Position numbers and translations under genes: made by a program. Positions 30,906 to 35,273 of a stretch of 35,273 nt of DNA are shown in pieces. How positions within the stretch are numbered: position 1 is the stretch's first letter; each line of letters starts with the position of its first letter. Below the pieces are notes generated by a model that saw only the letters and a list, made by a program, of their open reading frames with translations, was not told the DNA's origin and did not search any database. Source of the DNA: Pseudonocardia xinjiangensis (lineage in GTDB: Bacteria; Actinomycetota; Actinomycetes; Mycobacteriales; Pseudonocardiaceae); NCBI RefSeq assembly GCF_012911925.1, contig NZ_JAAXKY010000076.1, forward strand, positions 1-35,273, read 5' to 3'.

Positions 30906-31937
30906 ATGATCGAACCGGCGGCGGTGCACCTGGTGCTGCCGGGCGACGCCCCCTCGTGGACCGGCACCGGCATCGAGGTACGCCGCGGCGACCGCGTCAC
31001 GCTGCTCGGCTCGGGCCGCATCAGCTGGTCACCGACCCACTGGGGCGGCCCGAAGTACCACCTGTGGGGCCGCGTTCCCGGCGGAGAGATCTTCGGCTGC
31101 ACCCAGGACACCACCACCGTGGTCGTCGACAGCTCAGGCCCCCTGGAGCTCTGCGTCCACCTGGGCACCTGGGCGGACCGGTCGGGCACACTCGTCACGA
31201 GCGCGTGTGCCGACGACTTCTCGGGGCAGCACCGCGGGTCGCTGGCGGTCACGGTGCTGCACTGGCCGCGGGGCGCCGACCCGGTCGACGGCCTGGCGGC
31301 GCTGCGGCCCACCACGGCCGACCCGCAGCTCGCCGCCGCCGAGCGGCGCAGGCTGCTCGACCCTGTCGTGCCGCCCGCCGGCTGGTCCTACCTGCTGGCC
31401 CCCGGACCGGGGGACATCTACCGGCACGCCGTCACCGACGGCAGGCCGGCGATCGACGTCGTCTGCGACAACGCGGCGGGCGTCCTCGCGAAGGACGTCG
31501 ACGTGGCCCTGCACGGCGACACCACCATCGAATGGAGCTGGCGGGTCGAGGCGTTGCCCGGGGCCGCGCCGGAGAACACGACCTGGACGCACGACCTGCT
31601 CGGGATCACCGCGGTGTTCACGCCCGCGGCGCCGCGGCTCAACTGGTTCTGGAGCACTGCCCTCGAGCCCGAGGACGACACCTTCGGCTGCCCCGTCCCC
31701 GGCCGGGCCGGCCGCGAGACACACATCCCGGTGCGCAGAGGCCCGGCCGGGCTCGGCCGGTGGCGTCGCGAGTGCCGCGCCGTGCGGGCCGACCACGAGC
31801 GGTTCGTCGGCCCGGCACCGGCGCGCATCCGATCGCTGCAGCTGGTGGCGGTGAGCCACTTCGGCCACGGCACCGGCCGGGCCACGTTCCGCGACATCGT
31901 CCTGCAGAGTGGCGGCCGGCGCATCCAGGTGCTGTGA
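30906..31937 (+). CDS. Lectin-like plus DUF3047-like two-domain protein
   Basis: A 343-residue protein of unknown function. Residues 10-115 (PSWTGTGIEVRRGDRVTLLG to LELCVHLGTW) have the spacing of PA-IL/LecA-like beta-sandwich lectins. Residues 165-343 recall DUF3047: TTIEWSWRVEALPG, a RLNWFWST strand, LGRWRRECRAVRADHERFVG, and GRATFRDIVL. No signal peptide is visible, so it may be cytoplasmic. There is no clear ribosome site before the ATG. It lies 59 bp after lsr2 and may be read through from it. The domain names are tentative. Confidence 0.65.
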   Translation: MIEPAAVHLVLPGDAPSWTGTGIEVRRGDRVTLLGSGRISWSPTHWGGPKYHLWGRVPGGEIFGCTQDTTTVVVDSSGPLELCVHLGTWADRSGTLVTSACADDFSGQHRGSLAVTVLHWPRGADPVDGLAALRPTTADPQLAAAERRRLLDPVVPPAGWSYLLAPGPGDIYRHAVTDGRPAIDVVCDNAAGVLAKDVDVALHGDTTIEWSWRVEALPGAAPENTTWTHDLLGITAVFTPAAPRLNWFWSTALEPEDDTFGCPVPGRAGRETHIPVRRGPAGLGRWRRECRAVRADHERFVGPAPARIRSLQLVAVSHFGHGTGRATFRDIVLQSGGRRIQVL

Positions 31938-32030
31938 CCTCCGGCCTTACCTCCGAGGTGATCGACCGGCCACCGCGGCCCGGGCGAAGGTCGTCCTGTC
32001 ACCGTTCACCCGTGATCCGCGGAGGTCCCG

Positions 32031-32408
32031 ATGTCCACCACCCCCACACCTGACACCCTCGTCCGGAACTACCTGGCGGCCTGGAACGAGACCGATCCGG
32101 CCGCCCGCCGCGCCGCCGTCGAGGCCGCCTTCACGCCCGACGTGCGCTACGTCGACCCCCTGGCCGACGTCACCGGCGCGGACGGGCTGGACGCACTGAT
32201 CGCCGGTGCGCAGCAGCAGTTCCCGGGCATGGAGTTCCGGGCGGTCGGCGACGTCGACCGGCACCACGACGTGTGCCGGTTCCGCTGGGGCCTCGGCCCG
32301 GCGGGCGCCGAGCCGCTCGTGGTCGGCTTCGACGTGGTGGCCGTCGCCCCCGACGGTCGGATCGCCACCGTGCACGGCTTCCTGGACCGGGTCCCGGCCA
32401 CCCTCTGA
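32031..32408 (+). CDS. SnoaL-like/NTF2-fold polyketide-cyclase family protein
   Basis: A 125-residue NTF2-fold protein. RNYLAAWNETDPAARRAAVE and FTPDVRYVDPLADVTGADGL form the cone-shaped entrance, FRWGLGPAGAEP the sheet, and FDVVAVAPDGRIATVHGFLD the closing strands. Relatives include SnoaL-type cyclases, isomerases and many ligand-binding proteins. GGAGG lies six bases before the ATG. It is a single gene, convergent with the SDR. Confidence 0.88.
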   Translation: MSTTPTPDTLVRNYLAAWNETDPAARRAAVEAAFTPDVRYVDPLADVTGADGLDALIAGAQQQFPGMEFRAVGDVDRHHDVCRFRWGLGPAGAEPLVVGFDVVAVAPDGRIATVHGFLDRVPATL

Positions 32409-32440
32409 CCGGAACGAGCGTGCGCGATCCGGAGGGGCCG

Positions 32441-33202
32441 TCAGCGCGGGCCCATCCGGATCGCGCCGTCGAGCCGGATCACCTCGCCGTTGAGCATGGG
32501 GTTGGCCACGATGTGCGCGGCGAGCGCCCCGAACTCGGCCGGTCGGCCCAGCCGGGCCGGGTGCGGCACCTGCCCGCCGAGCGACGCCCTGGCCTCCTCC
32601 GGCAGGCCGGCCAGGAGCGGCGTGTCGAACAGACCCGGAGCGATGGTCACCACCCGGATGTAGCTCGAGGCGAGATCACGGGCGATCGGGAGCGTCATGC
32701 CCACGACTCCGCCCTTCGAGGCGGAGTAGGCGGCCTGGCCGATCTGGCCGTCGAAGGCGGCGGCCGATGCGGTGTTGATGATGACACCGCGCTCCTCACC
32801 CACCGGCTCGTGCGCCACCATCCGTTCGGCGGCGAGCCGCAGCACGTTGAACGTGCCGATCAGGTTGATCTCGATGATGCGGGTGAAGTCGGCGAGGGGG
32901 AACACACCCTTGCGGCCGATCACCCGGATCGCGTTGCCGGTGCCGGCACAGTTGACCGCCACCCGCAGCGGGCCCAGCTCGTCGGCGACGTCGAGCGCGG
33001 CCGCCACGTCGCTCTCGCTGCGGACGTCGCCCGCCGCGAACCGCACCGCATCGCCGAGCTCCGCGGCCCGCTCCTCCCCCGGCGAGCCCGGCAGGTCGAG
33101 AAGCACGACCTTCGCACCTGCTGCCACGAGCACCTCCGCGGTGGCGAGCCCGAGCCCGGACGCGCCACCGGTGACCACGGCGACGCCGTCGGTGATCTCC
33201 AC
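32441..33202 (-). CDS. SDR oxidoreductase, 3-hydroxyacyl-CoA dehydrogenase type 2-like
   Basis: A 253-residue NAD-dependent short-chain dehydrogenase. The cofactor motif is T11-GGASGLG, NCAGTGNAIRV follows, and the catalytic S146, Y159 and K163 are in NTASAAAF and AAYSASKGG. RVVTIAPGLFDTPLLAGLPE and the ending ANPMLNGEVIRLDGAIRMGP are typical of HSD10-like 3-hydroxyacyl-CoA dehydrogenases in fatty-acid or isoleucine breakdown. GTG 33202 gives the expected N-terminus; a longer frame to 33385 adds unrelated residues. CAAC (33228-33231) and GTTG (33237-33240) form a small inverted repeat upstream. Confidence 0.92.
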   Translation of the reverse strand: MEITDGVAVVTGGASGLGLATAEVLVAAGAKVVLLDLPGSPGEERAAELGDAVRFAAGDVRSESDVAAALDVADELGPLRVAVNCAGTGNAIRVIGRKGVFPLADFTRIIEINLIGTFNVLRLAAERMVAHEPVGEERGVIINTASAAAFDGQIGQAAYSASKGGVVGMTLPIARDLASSYIRVVTIAPGLFDTPLLAGLPEEARASLGGQVPHPARLGRPAEFGALAAHIVANPMLNGEVIRLDGAIRMGPR

Positions 33203-33254
33203 AGATCCTGCCTCCGTCCAACCGTCACAACTGACTGTTGATCTGGTGGTGCTG

Positions 33255-33803
33255 TCATACCACCGCGGCGCCGGGGGCCAGGAGCCGCCACACCACCTCG
33301 ACACCCGCCTCCGCGGCGCTGCGCTCGTCCTGCGGTGGTCGCCGATCGACCTCGTCGAAGCCCAGCCGCCGCGGTATCGCGCCACTGGCGACGTTGGCGA
33401 GGTCGTGGACGATCTCGACCCGGTCGGCGCCGATGCGGAACGCCTCGGCCGTCAGCGCGGCGGCAGCGGCTGTGGCGTAGCCCCGCCCGAGGTGCGCGGG
33501 GTGGACCCAGTAGCCGATCTCGAAGCCACCCTGACCGATCCGGCTCATCATCGAGCAACTCCCGGCGACCACCGGCCCGGGAGCGACGATGGCGTAGTCG
33601 TAGTCGATGCCCCACTGCTCCTCGGTCCGGGAGAGGTAGGCCACCGCGTCAGCCGTCGAGTAGCCGCGCGCGGCCCAGGCCATCCACGGGGAGAGGTGCT
33701 CCAGCGACTCGCTCACCACGCGGTACAGGACCTCGGCGTCGGCGCGTCGCCACCGCCGCAGCACGACGGGACCCGAGGTGAGCTCGTCCGCCGCGGTCAG
33801 CAC
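33255..33803 (-). CDS. GNAT N-acetyltransferase, RimJ/RimL type
   Basis: A 182-residue acetyltransferase. VVLRRWRRADAEVLYRVVSE is the family start, GFEIGYWVHPAHLGRGYATA carries the acetyl-CoA loop (LGRGYA), and VEIVHDLANVASGAIPRRLG is the motif B region before the hydrophobic close. RimJ/L-type enzymes acetylate protein N-termini or small amines; the target is unknown. GTG 33803 is the first start; CAGAAT six bases upstream could be a weak -10 of a leaderless mRNA. It lies 18 bp after the membrane glycosyltransferase gene on the same strand. Confidence 0.9.
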   Translation of the reverse strand: MLTAADELTSGPVVLRRWRRADAEVLYRVVSESLEHLSPWMAWAARGYSTADAVAYLSRTEEQWGIDYDYAIVAPGPVVAGSCSMMSRIGQGGFEIGYWVHPAHLGRGYATAAAAALTAEAFRIGADRVEIVHDLANVASGAIPRRLGFDEVDRRPPQDERSAAEAGVEVVWRLLAPGAAVV

Positions 33804-33821
33804 ACGTCGATTCTGCCGGTG

Positions 33822-35165
33822 TCACCACACCGTGAGCAGCAGGTGGTTGACCAGCAACGCCAGCACCGCCTGGGCCACCAGCCACCAGCGCACGTGCCGG
33901 GGCGGCAGCAGCGCGCACCCCACCACCAGCCAGACCCCGAACGGCAGCCAGATCCGCTCGACCTCCGCCTTGCTGAGCCCGGACACGTCCGCCGCGAGCA
34001 CCGCGACGACCGCGGCGGCGACCAGCAGGGCCGGTGCGAGCGGCAGCGACCGGGGCGCGGCGGCGAGCCTGCGGAGCCCGGCGAGGACCGCGGGGCCGGT
34101 GGCCAGTACCAGCGCGGCGAGGTTCGCCCACACGAAGTACTCGTACGGCCGGCCCGCGGCGGCGCTCGCCGCGTAGATGATCCGCAGCAGATGCAGGCCG
34201 GTGAACCACCAGAAGCCTGCGGCGGTGAACGCGGCGACCACGGCCAGCACGCCCGCCGTGGCCAGCGCGGCGGCCCGCCACCTCCGGGTCACCACCAGCA
34301 CGGCCAGCGCGAGCAGCCCGCCCAGCACGAGCCCGTAGGAGAGGTAGAGCACGAACCCCAGCAGCAGGCCCCCGGCCACGGCCGCGACGTCGGCCCGCAG
34401 ACCCCGCCGGGTCGCGCCGACCGCCAGCAGGGCGACGCCCCAGGCCAGCACGCCCGCGAACATCCCGTCCGCCGACACCCCCACCCACACGGCCCCGGGG
34501 AACAGCACGCCGAACGGCAGCGCCGACCGGGCGACGTCCTCCGATCCCAGCGCCCGCAGGGTCACGGCGACCGCCGCACAGGCCGACGCCCCGACCAGGA
34601 TCACGGCGATCCCCGCCGGTCCGCCACCGCCCAGCCCGATCCGGTCCAGCCACACGAACAGCAGGAACACCCCGGGTGGGTGCGCCCCGACGTGCGTGGT
34701 CCAGTGCACGGGCTGGTCGGTGAGGATGAAGTCGGTGAAGGTCCGCAGCATCGCCGGGATGTCGGTGACCCGCGGGACGTCGTACAGGTACTCCTGGTCG
34801 GTGGCGAGCCGTCCCGCCACACCGACGGCCCATCCGTCGACGAGCGCCAGTCCGAGCGTCCAGACCACGGACGTGGCCCACGCGAGCAGCAGCAGGGGGC
34901 GCCAGGCCAGGCGCTGGGCGAGAGCCGGGCCGCGCGCCGCCAGGAGCACGCCGACGACGATCGCGACCGGTGTGCCCGGGCCGACGTGCGGTGCCCAGCT
35001 CGCGAGCAGCGGCGGGAAGCCGAGGAAGATGTCGAACGCGTCCCGGAGGAGCTGCCACCCCACCAGTGCGGCGGCCACGACGAGCGCCGCACCCGCCCCC
35101 ACCGCGGCCAGGTCGAACGTCAGCCCGGCTCGCCGGATCCGCGTGTCCGGGAGCATGCGCGTCAC
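33822..35165 (-). CDS. GT-C type polytopic membrane glycosyltransferase-like protein
   Basis: A 447-residue protein with about eleven to thirteen hydrophobic helices. An extracytoplasmic loop with TDFILTDQPVHWTTHVGAHP and PG resembles the acidic/His loops of polyprenyl-phosphate-dependent GT-C glycosyltransferases. LSKAEVERIWLPFGVWLVVG is the strongly conserved C-terminal signature. Actinobacterial relatives include cell-envelope glycosyltransferases; the mycobacterial methylthioxylosyltransferase Rv0541c seems the nearest type I recall, but this is unproven. The start is GTG 35163-35165; ATG 35156 is the alternative. The GNAT gene follows. Confidence 0.75.
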   Translation of the reverse strand: MTRMLPDTRIRRAGLTFDLAAVGAGAALVVAAALVGWQLLRDAFDIFLGFPPLLASWAPHVGPGTPVAIVVGVLLAARGPALAQRLAWRPLLLLAWATSVVWTLGLALVDGWAVGVAGRLATDQEYLYDVPRVTDIPAMLRTFTDFILTDQPVHWTTHVGAHPPGVFLLFVWLDRIGLGGGGPAGIAVILVGASACAAVAVTLRALGSEDVARSALPFGVLFPGAVWVGVSADGMFAGVLAWGVALLAVGATRRGLRADVAAVAGGLLLGFVLYLSYGLVLGGLLALAVLVVTRRWRAAALATAGVLAVVAAFTAAGFWWFTGLHLLRIIYAASAAAGRPYEYFVWANLAALVLATGPAVLAGLRRLAAAPRSLPLAPALLVAAAVVAVLAADVSGLSKAEVERIWLPFGVWLVVGCALLPPRHVRWWLVAQAVLALLVNHLLLTVW

Positions 35166-35224
35166 GGGGACAGGATGCCGGAACCACCCCGCCCGGACCG
35201 CGCTGTGACGCGACCCGTTCGCAG

Positions 35225-35273
35225 CCGGTAAGGACCGGTCGGTGGGGCCCCCACCCCTGGCCCGGGCGACTCG
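35225..35273. repeat. Palindromes and a partial 22-bp-family repeat at the window end
   Basis: CCGGT-AAGG-ACCGG (35225-35238) and GGTGGGG-C-CCCCACC (35241-35255) are perfect inverted repeats. The last 11 bases, CGGGCGACTCG, match the inverted 12-bp core, so another array probably begins beyond the window. Confidence 0.55.

Noticed and set aside
32772..35231. 819-codon forward frame over SDR, GNAT and membrane glycosyltransferase
   Set aside because: It spans three real reverse-strand genes and their gaps and has Arg/Gln/His/Gly-rich low-complexity content.
35241..35255. GGTGGGG-C-CCCCACC as an intrinsic terminator
   Set aside because: A one-base centre cannot form an RNA loop without opening the stem, and no U-tract follows; it is kept only as a palindrome.

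Overview
The window is very GC-rich with strong third-position GC bias. It carries actinobacterial hallmark genes: Lsr2, an Rv0121-type PPOX/F420 enzyme, an F420/flavin LLM oxidoreductase, a HelZ-like Snf2 protein followed by a SWIM protein, DUF3817 and DUF4383 membrane proteins, and a GT51 penicillin-binding protein. The family mix suggests a member of the Pseudonocardiales (Pseudonocardia-like). That placement is an inference. No rRNA, tRNA, phage, transposase or cas gene was seen.

Layout. (1) 1-3134: a cytochrome P450 cut by the window edge, a divergent TetR regulator overlapping a RidA-family gene, a convergent second RidA-family gene, and a PPOX-class F420 enzyme. (2) 3200-8865: a tightly coupled five-gene peptide/nickel-type ABC importer operon (dppABCDF-like) behind a palindromic operator. 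(3) 8866-11260: a rearranged segment. A small GNAT gene is preceded by a relic of a pirin 3' end, a complete pirin gene is followed by a relic of the GNAT 5' end, and a decayed aldo/keto reductase lies beyond. (4) 11261-19359: HelZ-like helicase plus SWIM protein, amidase, a trans-sulfuration PLP enzyme, an LLM oxidoreductase and DUF3817. (5) 19420-22948: a class A penicillin-binding protein, TatA and two small membrane proteins. (6) 22963-27053: a frameshifted acyl-CoA synthetase divergent from an ACAD10/11-type acyl-CoA dehydrogenase, then an aldo/keto reductase. (7) 27109-35165: a META/HslJ-like lipoprotein, a divergent pair (55-aa membrane peptide and permuted papain-like protein), a crotonase, lsr2, a lectin-like/DUF3047-like protein, a SnoaL-like protein, an SDR, a GNAT and a GT-C type membrane glycosyltransferase.

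The most unusual structure is intergenic. A 12-bp core (GCGAGTCGCCCG) recurs with an exact 22-bp period in clusters at about 9.4, 15.35 and 25.95 kb, and an 11-base partial core ends the window. Two clusters lie beside a 64-bp hyphenated palindrome present in opposite orientations. Six genes have a TANNNT -10 box only 6-7 nt before the start codon, so they are probably leaderless. In one divergent pair the two -10 boxes overlap by five bases.

Several genes suggest lipid and acyl-CoA metabolism (acyl-CoA synthetase, acyl-CoA dehydrogenase, crotonase, 3-hydroxyacyl-CoA-type SDR), but they are not one operon. All functional statements come from motif reading; no database search was run.
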